This document shows positions 45,240-56,840 of a stretch of DNA of 64,000 nucleotides, one piece after another. The notes under the pieces are model-generated. The model searched no databases. It had not been told where the DNA came from and saw only the letters and a list, made by a program, of their open reading frames with translations. Positions within the stretch are counted from its first letter, which is position 1; every line of letters starts with the position of its first letter. The stretch is taken from contig NC_068939.1 in the NCBI RefSeq assembly GCF_016801865.2, positions 180,266,721 through 180,330,720 on the forward strand, given 5' to 3'. A program made the translations under genes and the position numbers. The DNA is from Culex pipiens pallens (lineage: Eukaryota > Arthropoda > Insecta > Diptera > Culicidae).

Positions 45240-47153
45240 CGTTTCAGAAGAGATAGAAAATCTCTAACTTTTCAAAGAATTTTTTGATTATTGTGGTGTC
45301 CTTGGTAAAGTTAGAGGGGTAATTCTCCGCCAACTCACACAGCAGTTGCCCGACCCCTCTTCGATTTGCGTGAAACTTTGTCCTAAGGGGTAACTTTTGT
45401 CCCTGATCACGAATCCGAGGTCCGTTTTTTGATATCTCGTGACGGAGGGGCGGTACGACCCCTTCATTTTTTGAACATGCTAAAAAATAGGTGTTTTTCA
45501 ATAATTTGCAGCCTGAAATGGTGATGAGATAGAAATTTAGTGTCAAAGGGAGTTTTATGTAAAATTAGACGCCCGATTTGATGGCGTACTCAGAATTCCG
45601 GAAAAATTGCCATTTTCCGTTACTTGACTGTAAAAATTTTGGAACATGTCATTTTATGGGAAATTTAATGTACTTTTCGAACCAACATTGACCCAGAAAG
45701 GTCAATTTTTCATTTAGAACAAAATTTGTCATTTTAAAATTTCGTGTTTTTTCTAACTTTGCAGGGTTATTTTTGAGAGTGTAACAATGTTCTACAAAGT
45801 TGTAGAGCAAACAATTACAAAAAATTTGATGTATAAACATAAAGGGTTTACAGTTAAACATCACGAGTAATTGCGATTTTACGAAAAAAAGTTTTGAAAA
45901 AGTTGGTCGTCGTTGATCTTGGCTGTTCATGGTCACCCGCGACAAACACGGACGACGAAATAAAGAGAAACGCAACAAGAAACTTTTCAAAACCTTTTTT
46001 CGTAAAATCGCGTAACTCGTGATAATTATAAGCAAACCCCTTATGTTTATATATCTTAACTTTTGTAATTGTCTGCTCTAAAACTTTGTAGAACATTGTT
46101 ACACTCTAAAAAATAACCCTGCAAAGTTAGAAAAAACACGAAATTTTAAAATGACAAATTTTGTTCTTAATGAAAAAATGACCCTTCTGGGGCAATGTAG
46201 ATTCGAAAAGTACATTGAATTTCCCTTAAAATGACATGTTCCAAAAAAAATTACAGTCGAGTAACGGAAAATGGCATAGTTTTTAAAAAAAATTTAGAGG
46301 CTTTTTTTCGATGAAAAATGCCTTTTTTCGGAATTCTGAGTACGCCATCAAACCGGGCGTCTAATTTTACATAAAAGTCCCTTTCACACCAAATTTCTAT
46401 CTCATCACCGTTTCAAGCTGCAAATTATTGAAAAACACCTCTTTTTCGCAGGTTCAAAAATGAAAAGGGTCGTAAGTTACCCCTTAGGACATAGTTTCAC
46501 GCAAAGCGAAGAGGGATCGGGGCAACTGCTGTGTGAGTTGGCGGAGATTTACCCACCATAAAATGGCTTTAACTTGAAAACGGTGCAATTAATCAAAATT
46601 TCAGTAAAGTTCCTTTTGATTGCATATTGGGTTTTACATCAAAAATGAAGTTGAAAATTTTTTGCAGCCAATATTTCGATTTTTTGAAAAAATCAGTATT
46701 AATTAAAAAAATCATAACTCGGACATAGATTTTTTGCACAACCTGGAAATTTCTGAAAAGTTGGCATCTAATGTCCCCTGAAACATATAAAAAAATAATA
46801 AAAATAAAAATAGTGTTTTTTTGCAAATCAAGTTTTAGTGACAAAAAGTTAAATAAAAAATCACCATTTTTTTTTTACCGTGTATCATTTTTTTTCAGTG
46901 TAGTCCGTATCCATACCTACAACTTTGCCAAAGACACCAAATCGATCAAAAAATTCCTTCAAAAGATACAGATTTTTGATTTTTCATACATCATTTTTGT
47001 ATGGACAGCTGCCAAATTTTCATGGAAAATTATATGGACGAACTAATGATGCAAAATGGCTTCTTTGGGCATACCGAAGGCACCAAAAAAGTTTCAGCCG
47101 GATCAAAAAATACAAAAAAAAAATCGAATGACCGAAATCTGAGAGAACTGCTC
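45240..47153 (+). mobile_element. Foldback family I, copy F, interior replaced by family II
   Basis: 45240-45312 is a short left-arm piece (GAATTTTTTGATTATTGTGG, GTCCTTGGTAAAGTT). 46555-47153 is the right arm ending CTGAGAGAACTGCTC. The family II element at 45317-46554 lies between. The missing middle of family I shows that insertion was accompanied or followed by deletion. Confidence 0.75.
45317..46554. mobile_element. Foldback family II, second copy
   Basis: Starts GGGTAATTCTCCGCC and ends GGAGATTTACCC, with the same internal landmarks as 36441-37786. Arms of about 600 bp form a palindrome centred near 45925. The flanking bases AGAG and ACCA do not match, consistent with loss of host DNA at the junction. 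Confidence 0.85.
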
Positions 47154-48690
47154 AAAGGTCAAGAATCTAACCGAAAATCTGGAAAACCAACTCCATCTAC
47201 CCCATTTGTCTAATTTTAACTCGCCACAAACATTCTTCAACGATCGTTCCCCTGATTTATGGTTGCGTCACAGCGCAAGAGAGTGACATATTTTTCCCTT
47301 CACGCTAGCGCTGTGCCCAGAATATTGAAGCACACAAAAAAGCTGGCATTCAATGCTGCCAGGTCTAAATCGTTCTGGGAATCGCTGCAGCTCTGGAACT
47401 AATTAATTTTTCACCCCGCGAAATTTGAAACGCCCATTGTGTCCTTGGGACAACAAAAAAAAAAAGTTGTTCCAGATTATGCCAGTTTCAAGAGAAAAGA
47501 TTAGATCGCAATCTTCGGGAGTTAATTTCTTCCAGCCCAAGCCTTTTTATGGCCTTTTCTTATGGCAGAAGGAACCCGACCGTGAAATTTGATTCCAGCT
47601 AGGCGAGTCAAACTTTGGTAATTCGTGAAAGCCATTATCGTGAAAGAATGGCAAGGTTAATGTTGGAAGAGTAAAAAGTTTTTTTTTCTTTTTTAGAATT
47701 TTGAAGACATTTTTGATTCGTCACCTCTCCAGCTAATCCTTTCGATAAATTATCACAATTTCGAGCAAATCTCCTCGGTGAGAGTGAGTAGGGCAAAGCT
47801 CACCAAACAGAGGGGACCAAGAAAATAAAAAGTAATCCCTCCCAAGGAGAACCGGACACGGTCACGGGATTTTCCTTGCACCCAAGACGACCCGACGTTC
47901 ATCAATAATTCAGTGCGGTATTCGTCTGTCCACGTGTCCACGGCAGGCTCGCTCAGGGTTTTCGCCGGGGTTTTCCCAGTGTCAATGAATCGATTGGACC
48001 CTCGTAAATCTTGCACACCGGGGCGGCCTTCGCACACGGTCATGAAAGGTGACTTCAATAAATTTCGAAGGGGTTTTCCTTCTGGCTTCTGGTGTGCGTC
48101 TCAAGGGAAAATCGATTAAGGTTGGAATTCTCAGACGTCTTCTTGGGAATCTTTGCGGAAAGTTTGTTGAGTAGTTGTCAAGCCAGAACATGATTAACTG
48201 TCTTGAAAACCTTTGATTTTATTTCAACCAAAACTTCATTTAGGTCGTCACCAACTCAGACATTTCACGCAGTGAAAACAATTACTTCGCAAAAAGTTTC
48301 CACTTCCAGCGAAAACAGCCTGAGCCCAACTGTTTGTTTAAAAAAGCCATTTCATCCAAAAATATCAAAACCAACTGCTACCTGCTGGTCACCAACAACC
48401 CCCCTTTCAAAAGAGTCACGCGGCAAATTGTTCGCGAACAAAACCGCGAAAACCAGAGTCAACTGTTTCAATTCCAAGGCGCGCGCTTGTCAGAAAAGTT
48501 TCTTTTTTCGCGACCCCGGAGGAGGACGAAGAAAAATGAACTTTCTTTCATTTTCCTAGCACACAAAGATGACGTCAAAAACCGGGAAATCTCGGTTCTG
48601 ATGTCCGAAAGGTATGGCGTGGATTTGAAGGAAAAAATGTGCTTTTCTTATTTAGGAACAAATTTGGTGCTTGTTTTTTTTTTCTAAAAT
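47154..48690. other. G+C-richer single-copy block, no exon recognised
   Basis: Open frames at 47753-48058, 48203-48559 and 48334-48687 overlap others and lack recognisable domains. No gene is called. Confidence 0.45.
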
Positions 48691-49858
48691 AGTTCTTCAA
48701 CTGTATTCATTAAGCTTTTTATTGTTTTCGTAAACATTTATTTTCAAAATTTGTAAATCAGGTTTAATATTTAAAAAGGGACTGAATATTTATATTCGTT
48801 TTTTTTTTTGAAATGTTACACTAGGTATGAAATGTATGGTGTTATTTATTTTAAAGGAGTGATAAATTTCACAAAAAAATAATAAGCTAAAATCAAAATC
48901 AATTATCAGTTAAAAATTAAGCCGAAACATAGAAAATTCCACCTTCACAATATTAAAACTTCATGACGCGTCATTTCAGTGACCGGTATTACAATCAAAA
49001 AAGCGTTAAGAATAACATTTTTTAATTTTTATTTTATTTTTGCCGGCATGCTTATCTTTAATGTAATATTTTGGAATCTCATAAAAACTGATTTTTTTTT
49101 TAAATTTAGCATAAAAAGCAATTTTTATCTTTTTTCTTTCATTTTCGGTTGCAAATGAGCGAATCTGTATGGTTTCTCAAGTCGACTTTTCTTGTAATTG
49201 GGGGGGGGGGGGGGGGTTTCTAAAAAATTAGGGGGAAAAAATATTGCAAAAAAGTTAACATTGAAAAAATTTGTAAAACAGCGTATTTTCCGGCTTTTTA
49301 CAAATTGTGAATTTTGAGACCACAGATCGGAAAAAGATGTGAAACTTAGGAAAAAAATATTCATAAGGAGGGAGCAAAATAATAACAGGGGCTTTCGTCA
49401 TACTTTTCGCTTGATTTGTTTGTTTTTTTTTTTTTTTTTTTGAATGTTAGGCTTGAAATTTTGTTTTTTTTTTGCCCCTTTGACTTCGAGCAGAGTCGAG
49501 GGACAAAAATTTTTAACAAAATTTGTACCGTAATCTGAGGCGAATCAGGACACATGGGGCGAATTGGGACAGCTGTTTAAGCAAGGTTCTTGCGCTTCAT
49601 TTTGATATTTTCGACTGATATCGGTTAGAACAGATCAAAAATTTGTGTATCAATTTCCTAATTTGAAACTTTTAAATGCTTTAAAACCTACTGTCCCTAT
49701 TCAGACTGTAATCCCGATTCGCCCCAGTTAACGGTACCAGCTTTAGAACGAATACTTGTTGAACAAATTGTGTTTTGTTTTGAAAATTTCGAAATCCTAA
49801 CAAAAATTCATTTTAAAATTCTTAAATCAAGCTTTACATTTGAAAAGGTCTACAAATA
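48691..49858. other. AT-rich stretch containing a G17 run
   Basis: No gene. A run of about 17 G lies at 49200-49216. TTCAGACTGTAATCCCGATTCGCCC near 49699 echoes sequence inside the hAT family IV interior. Confidence 0.4.
49200..49216 (+). repeat. Homopolymer of about 17 G
   Basis: A long uninterrupted G run in AT-rich DNA. It could form a G-quadruplex, and its exact length is prone to sequencing error. Confidence 0.8.
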
Positions 49859-51104
49859 CAGCAATTCCCCACGAAAACAGCATGGAAAAAAACAAAAGTG
49901 CTCGGATCGGGCTCAAAATTTTTCTGGGGGTTCCCTGGCTGAAATAATTAGACCCGTATTTTTTTGTTTGGCCATTAGGGTGACCTACGCCGTGTTAGGG
50001 TGGTCTGAAAAATGGCCATTTTCGTCGATTTTCGCAAAAACCACTTTTTTTCGAAAAATCATAACTCCTCGCCATTTTAACCGATTTCAATTGTCTTATA
50101 CGCAAATGAAAGGTGATAAGTTGGCCTTTCAAAGAAAAATAATAAGAAGTTTCAAAAATCTAGCCTAACATATGAAAAGGGCGTATGAAACTTTAAAATG
50201 TCGTTTTGACAGTGTCTGGACCAAAGAGCCTATGTCTGGAAATATTTTTATCGGATTCTCCGGACATTTTTACATAATATACTAAAAAATGGGAGGAGTT
50301 CATTAACAGGATTCCGAGATATGATTTTTTGAAAATAAAATCCGTGTTTTTTGACGCGCCGCGCGCAAAAACCAGAGAATGACGAAATTGGCAAAAAATC
50401 AACTTTTTTCATTAAAACTGCGATAACTTTAAAATTTCAGCGATGACCTATAGATGTCTGGGTACCAAAATTTTCGTAATTAAAAGACGCAACTTTTGGT
50501 ACCCAGACATGTATAGGTCATCGCTGAAATTTTAAAGTTATCGCAGTTTTTGTGAAAAAAGTTGATTTTTTGCCAATTTCGTCATTCTCCGGTTTTTGCG
50601 CGCGGCGCGTCAGAAAACACGGATTTTATTTTCAAAAAATCATATCTCGGAATCCTGTTAATGAACTCCTCTCATTTTTTAGTATGTTATGTAAAAATGT
50701 CCGGGGAATCCAATAAAATTATTTCCAGACATAGGCTCTTTGGTCCAGACACCGTCAAAACGGCATTTTAAAGTTGCATACGCCATTTTCATATGTTAGG
50801 CTAGATTTTTGAAACTTCTTACTATTTTTCTTTGAAAGGCCAACTTATCACCTTTCATTTGCGTATAAGACAATTGAAATCGGTTGAAATGGCGAGGAGT
50901 TATGATTTTTCGAAAAAAGTGGTTTTTGCGAAAATCGACGAAAATGGCAATTTTTCAGACCACCCTAACACGGCGTAGGTCACCCTAATGGCCAAACAAA
51001 AAAATACGGGTCTAATTATTTCGGCCAGGGAACTCCCACAAAAATTTTGAGCCCGATCCGAGCACTTTTGTTTTTTTCCATGCTGTTTTCGTGGGGAATT
51101 GCTG
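49859..51104. mobile_element. Foldback family V, complete copy
   Basis: A 1,246-bp palindrome starting CAGCAATTCCCCACG and ending CGTGGGGAATTGCTG. The 4-bp TSD is AATA (49855-49858 and 51105-51108). Arms of about 610 bp are nearly identical inverted copies around a centre near 50482. Landmarks are TTTGGCCATTAGGGTGACC, CTACGCCGTGTTAGGGTGG and GCGCGGCGCGTC. The paired minus/plus open frames (50193-50402, 50562-50771) are one peptide read from both arms. No transposase. Confidence 0.92.
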
Positions 51105-51229
51105 AATAAATCCATTTCCTAATTCCATTATTTAGTCAAAATTATCATTTTTTTAAATTTGGACAATTTCAAACAAATATTAATTTTGGATTTAATCCTC
51201 TAGTTATAAAAAGATAAATAAATAAAATC

Positions 51230-52626
51230 GGATTTTTTCCGTGTACCTACAACTTTGCCGAAGACACCAAATCGATCAGAAGATCCCTTCTCAAGGTGTA
51301 GAATTTCATACATTTAAATACCCATTTTGTATGAGCAGCCCTCAAAATTGTATGGAGACTCGTATGGAAAAACTAATGATGCAAAATTGCTTCTTGTAGT
51401 GCGTCCATCCCGGGAATTCGCGGGACAAAAATCCCGGGATTTTTCCAAAACCGGGAATTCACGAATCCCGGGAATTTTCATGATTTGTCCCGGGAATTCC
51501 CGAAATTGAAAAAAATCAAATTGTGGTCTGAAAATTCAAATTTTGTTGTAGAAATAGATGAACAGTAAAATACATAGTAATCGATACCAACTTTAAAGCA
51601 TTAAAATTTGTATTCGGCATATATCAGCTTTAATTTGACTGATAAGGGAAAATTGATTAAAATTTAGTCATAGATCTGCAAAATGCCTTGCGCTTTAAAT
51701 ATTTTCTATTTAATTTTACGTTTTTTTGAAGACTATTTATCTTTTTTATATTTATGATATTAAAATTGAAAATTATCATCTTAAATTATTTTTCATCAAA
51801 CTCCGGATTTTGGGACAAGTAACGAAATAAGACAGCTATTTAAGAAAAAAAAAAATGCATCATGTTTTGAATAACTTCGGTTAAAACAGGAACAGAAAAA
51901 AATTTTAGTACACCGATTTCCAATTGTATTGCTCTGAAATCTCCTGTACCTTTTCAGCCTGTATTCCTGATTTTCCCTAGTTGGCGGTAGTAACTTAAAG
52001 AGAATTATTAAAATATGTTTTATATAAAATAAAACATTCAAAAGTTATCTAAAATTTTGCATTGACTGTTTTTTTTTTAAATATGAAGGACAATAGCTTA
52101 TAGGACCTTTTTTTTAAAAAAAAAACTCTTGTTTTGTTGTCGCTTCTCGTTTTTGTAGATATTTTCAAAGAAATTTGTCTAGCTTTTCTAGTTATGGCAT
52201 ATATTAAAATATATAGAAGAAATTTATTTATATAACACTTATTTAATTTGAATGACATTGAAAATTAAAATTTGAACTTTTTTTAAATAAAAAAAACAAT
52301 TATATTTTCTTTTAAGTTATTTAAAAACTGTCGTCCTTGTTTAGATTGAAGTGTAGATTGTTACCAATTATTATTATTGAGCTTGAAAACATATCAAATA
52401 TTATGAAAACATACATTTTATGACTGCTTCAAAAATTTCCCGGGATCCCGGGAATTCCCGGGATTTCAAAAATATTTTTCCCGTTTCCCGGGAAATTCAA
52501 AACCCAGGAAAATTGGACGCCCTAGCTTCTTGTGACATAGGAAATGCATGGATAAAGCTTCATCCAAACCTAAGAATGAAAATTTGAAAAAGCGAAAAAA
52601 AAATAGAAATCGTAGAGAACTACTAC
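51230..52626 (+). mobile_element. Foldback family I right-arm fragment split by hAT
   Basis: 51230-51396 (CCGTGTACCTACAACTTTGC, CGAAGACACCAAATCGATCAG, CTAATGATGCAAAATTGCTTC) continues at 52525-52626 (ends AAATCGTAGAGAACTAC). The hAT element 51397-52524 is inserted in the conserved GCTTCTT motif of the arm. Confidence 0.75.
51397..52524 (+). mobile_element. hAT-type family IV, complete copy 2
   Basis: 1,128 bp from TAGTGCGTCC to GGACGCCCTA with the exact 8-bp TSD GCTTCTTG (51389-51396 and 52525-52532). Same subterminal CCCGGGAATTC palindromes and AT-rich interior as 44086-45126. The interior is diverged enough that the two copies are not a recent duplication. Confidence 0.92.
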
Positions 52627-53387
52627 GTATTTTGCTATTTTTTTTCGAGTTTTGGGTTTGTTTTGAAGTTTTTGCATAAAAAGATATTTAAATTAGTTCA
52701 TAGCTGATCATTTGTTTACTTCTGTGTTTTGCATTTTTCACAATAACAATATTTTTAAATATGCATATAAGTGTTTTTAAAATAATTTTTATGACTGTGG
52801 CTTTCTGTTTTAATAGCACCCCTCCCCCCTCCCGCTTTTTATTTCTCCGTGTTTTTAGTTTATTGTAAATCCATGGCGGTAATTTGAGTTATTGAAAGCA
52901 AAAATTTGTTTATTATCATGAAGATTTGCATTCTTTCGAACATTACATCTTTTTACAATTTGGTATTTTGAACATAATTGTTTTTTAACTCCATACAAAA
53001 AAATATGTTGTAAGAACAATAGTCCACATGGGTCGACTTCTACAAAAGTGACCACGTCGCTTATGGACGGTCTCTTTATTGCTTTTGCCTTTTAAAAATT
53101 TCATAATAAAGGGGCATAGCAGTTGAATTTAAATTTTAATAAGAAGGATTTTTGCAATGTAGAAAATACAGAATTCGTAATAAATTATTTGTTCTGATTT
53201 TTGTTTAAATTTTTGGAAGCCTTTCAAACATTGCAATTTTTTTAAGTTTTTTTTTGTGAGTTTTTTATTTCTATCAAAATTTCTTATAAATATTCACGTG
53301 GTTTGAAAAATGTTTTCTGTTCAATTTGGGTAGTTCCAAAGTAGTTCTTTAAAAAACCCGATTTAATCCCACCTGGGGTGAGAAAGA
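52627..53387. other. AT-rich stretch, nothing firmly recognised
   Basis: No genes. GTGACCACGTCGCTTATGGAC near 53047 is a phrase shared in part with 42745-42910. Confidence 0.35.
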
Positions 53388-54281
53388 GCCTTTCTTACTA
53401 AAGAATATAACAATGGTAGAACTTCTTTCAATTAATAACACCGACTTTGTTTATTTATAACGTCAGCTCAAAAGAAAGTCTTATGATGTAAGCAATGTAT
53501 TATGATGATATTATGAGTATTATGAATGATATGATTTCCAAAAGAAATAAAAAACGCAATTTTCACCAAAAGAATATTTTTAATCGTACAATATGTTTGT
53601 ACGTTTCTAATCAAACAAGCAATAATGACAAACGCGATCATAGCAAGCTTCCCAACAACGCACACCGCGGTTTTGGTTTTCTAGTTTCGGTACGAGCCCT
53701 TTTGTGTGACTGTGTTGGTGTTTTGGTTCATCGCACCAAGACCAGGTACAAGGGAACCGCGTGTGCCGCACGGTGCAGGGAAGCTAGCCATTCAGCTTCT
53801 ACGAGAGTGACAGAGTCAGAGATAGCTATTTTTAACAACCGCACCACTACAAACTCAATCGCGATAACCTTAGGAAGAAAGCCATTGGAGTCGCCAGCAT
53901 TGAACACCTTGAAAACGAAATAAACGATGAAAAGCTTAGAAAGCTCCTATTATCCTATCCAATGAGTTATGCAAAAACGGACAGGGCAAAAGAAACCGAA
54001 AAGCTACGATATCTTACATATTGAAGGAAACATCGGTAGACAAGCTACTACAAAATTAGTATAAGTCGAGCTACAAAATATATGCGCCAGCATTCTCACG
54101 CCAGTATTCGAAGCTCAACTTGACAACTTGTCGACTTGGCGACGAAGCGTCGAAAATCGATGCAGTGTGATTTTTTGTCGATTTTTCCGATTAAAATTCA
54201 TGCTGAATCGACATATTTACGAAGATGGAAATTACGTCCTGCCTTAAAGTAAAACCTATACCTTTCTTTAGTAAGAAAGGC
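53388..54281. mobile_element. Element with GCCTTTCTTACTAAAG termini
   Basis: Left end GCCTTTCTTACTAAAGAATA and right end CTTTCTTTAGTAAGAAAGGC form an inverted repeat about 890 bp apart. The interior at 53640-53930 is G+C-richer and holds an open frame of 142 codons (53495-53923) without a recognisable domain. It could be a non-autonomous DNA element. The last 135 bp recur at 54876-55010. Confidence 0.55.
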
Positions 54282-54875
54282 AAAAAGTAAATCGTTGTAA
54301 AAATTGATCGGGATTGCCGATCGATGTCGAATTTGTTTCAGATGCTCACTCATGGTCTGTACTATGAATGTAGCAAGAAATTTCGAATAAAATCAGAAAT
54401 GAAAAATTTGGCGAAGGTCATCAGGTGGGCTTTTACCTTTTTTAAGGGATTTTTTTTTTCTTATGGTAGGTCAATCAAACGGCTCTAACTCCAGAACCAT
54501 ATTATGAATCTGGATGAAAATTTGGGATGTTGTAGGGCTCGAAAAATGCAATTTTTGAGATAAATAAAAGATATGAAAATGAAATTTTTTTACCATATTT
54601 TCATTTGAAAACTGTGTATTTTGTTGAAAAGTCTGGCCGCATCCGAAAACAGATGAATATTTCGAAATTTGCGCGGCAACTTGCCCAGGTTCAGCACACT
54701 AGCTTTCATCTGCATTTAGAAGAATCGAAATCGAATATATGGGAGCTGAGAACGACGCGACACAAAATTTTGCAAAATTTTACCACATACGAACATCACT
54801 CGACCTCCACGGAATTTATTTTCTCAAAATTCGAGCGTTGGAGATAGACGAGTTCTGTCAAGGTGAATCGATAGA

Positions 54876-55010
54876 GCGTCGAAAATCGATGCAGTGTGAT
54901 TTTTTGACGATTTTTCCGATTAAAATTCATGCTGAATCGACATATTTACGAAGATGGAAATGACGTCCTGCCTTAAAGTAAAACCTATACCTTTCTTTAG
55001 TAAGAAAGGC
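54876..55010 (+). repeat. Direct repeat of 54147-54281 (135 bp)
   Basis: Starts GCGTCGAAAATCGATGCAG and ends AGTAAGAAAGGC in both places, at a constant offset of 729 bp with no indels and about two mismatches. It may be the 3' end of a second element copy, or of one element with duplicated ends. Confidence 0.75.
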
Positions 55011-55309
55011 AAAACATCACAGCATTATTTTATTAGTATTTTTTATATCATGATTCATAAGTATTGTTTTATACTTTCATGCACAATCATCTCGATAATC
55101 AGGCTCAATTTGAAATTTTATTTTTAAAACTGAAACTTAATTGTTGCAAGTTGAAAAAATGTGCTCGGATGTTTTTTTTTAATTTAAAAATATGCAGACT
55201 ATTGAAAAATACGTCTTTTTTCGAATGATCACACCATCTTAAAATTTTCGATCATAGTTAAGACGAAATATCAATTCACAAAAAAATCAGAAATAAATTC
55301 AACACCCAA

Positions 55310-55445
55310 TTTTTGGAAAACTTTTATTTTTACAGTGTTTAGAAGGTCATTTAAAGCAACTTTTGTTCACTATAAACTTTACTTCTCTTGTTTAAAAAGT
55401 TTCTTGTTGCATTTTTATTGTTTTAATTGCATATGTTTTGAAATA
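55310..55445 (+). mobile_element. piggyBac-type MITE fragment
   Basis: Collinear with 60610-60745: TTATTTTTACAGTGTTTAG, AGGTCATTT, AGCAACTTTTGTTC, AAACTTTACTTCTCTTGTTT. Both termini are lost. Confidence 0.6.
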
Positions 55446-56840
55446 GTTGATTAAGTCGCAATATAGTGAGTAAATGCTACTACTAGACATAATTACAAAA
55501 TACAGATTAGTAACCAAACATTCTCACCCATCCAAGCAAATACTAAAAAAAAAAATTCATCTCCCGCAAGTTGAATGAATTTCAGATTTCTTCGCGTTTT
55601 CCATTTCACCTTTAGCCTTTAACGAGGCCTTTTTGCTCTCCCGCGAACAATGTGTCATCCAGCGAAAAAGAAAAAATCCAGCCAGCCGGAGTTGTCCGGG
55701 TGGCCGCGTGTCAAAAAGTCAACCGCAAGAAGCGCCAGAGTCCCAAAACTGTCGTCCAGCCCCTGCCGGGTTCCATATTGTCGGTTTTGTTCCGGACTTT
55801 TCTGGGCGGAGAGTCCGCCCGCTCGCGAAGGCGGAGGAGGGTTCACTTTTAACACTCGCTCTTTAGGTTGTGAATTTTATATTTGATCTCGGCCCGGAAT
55901 GGAAAAACCGGGGCAGGAAGGAATGGGTGGTGGGACAGGGCAAACTTTTAAATTATATAGAAAATAACCACAGCAGTTGGCGTCAGCTGGCTTTTTTTCG
56001 AGGGAGGAGGAGGAGGAGAGTGGGAAAATAGTATGGCAAGTCTCAAAATCAAGCAGAAAAAAAATAATGGAAAACTCTGGATTTGCAAAACCTGGAACGC
56101 GTGGGAACTGAAATTAAATTTTCGACAGACCGACTCGGTGTGTGCAGTTGGCTAGTGACAGGGTTCACAATACTATGTTTAGTAAAAAAAGTAATCAGTG
56201 ACAAAGCGATTTTTAAAAATTATTTCGAGCCAGATTTTGAAAAAAAAATTTCTTTTCATCTTTTCAAAGCGATTGTCATTGCCAACCCTAGCCGAGCTCA
56301 TGACCCTTTCAAACTGATCTTTCCGCCAGAAAAAGGGTGCCCCCAGACGATTATAATTCCCATTCCCCAAATCACGAGCAGTCGGTTTGATATTCTTTCT
56401 TCGAGTTTTGGGCTGTTTTTTTTGCTACGCTCTCCACCCCCAAAAAAGCCCTCACTTCTGAAAGGGCTTTCGCAGCAGCTGCAGCTGCTGAGCCAAATTG
56501 CACATTGCACCTCGAAGATCATCTGCAGCTGATGGCGCCGCCGCCGGGTTTTCTATGGAAAGAGCAGGAAAAAAAAAAGAAAAACTAAAGCTTTTCCGAG
56601 CTGTTTGTATGTGTTCATAATACACATTGGATTTCTCTGACTTTTTGAAGCTTGCCAGCGTCGAGGAGGATCGTTGGAAAAAATATAGAGTGGCAGCTGA
56701 GTTTGATGTAGCTTTTTTTTTGCGTTCAGTTTTCCCAGTCCAAGGAAGGGTGGAGGGGGGGGAGCAGGAAGTAAAATTTTATTTCCCTTTACTTGAATTC
56801 TTGCTCTCCCTTCTGAGAGGATTTTTTAATCCCTAACGAA
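55446..56840. other. G+C-richer single-copy block, no exon recognised
   Basis: Four overlapping open frames at 55633-55886 and pairs at 56083-56532 occur on both strands with no recognisable domain. No gene is called. Confidence 0.45.

Noticed and set aside
53495..53923. 142-codon frame as a transposase
   Set aside because: It lies in an inverted-repeat element but has no DDE/D signature or zinc-finger pattern, and is far too short.
56083..56532. 149-codon frame
   Set aside because: No domain, overlapping reverse frames and unremarkable composition. Likely chance.
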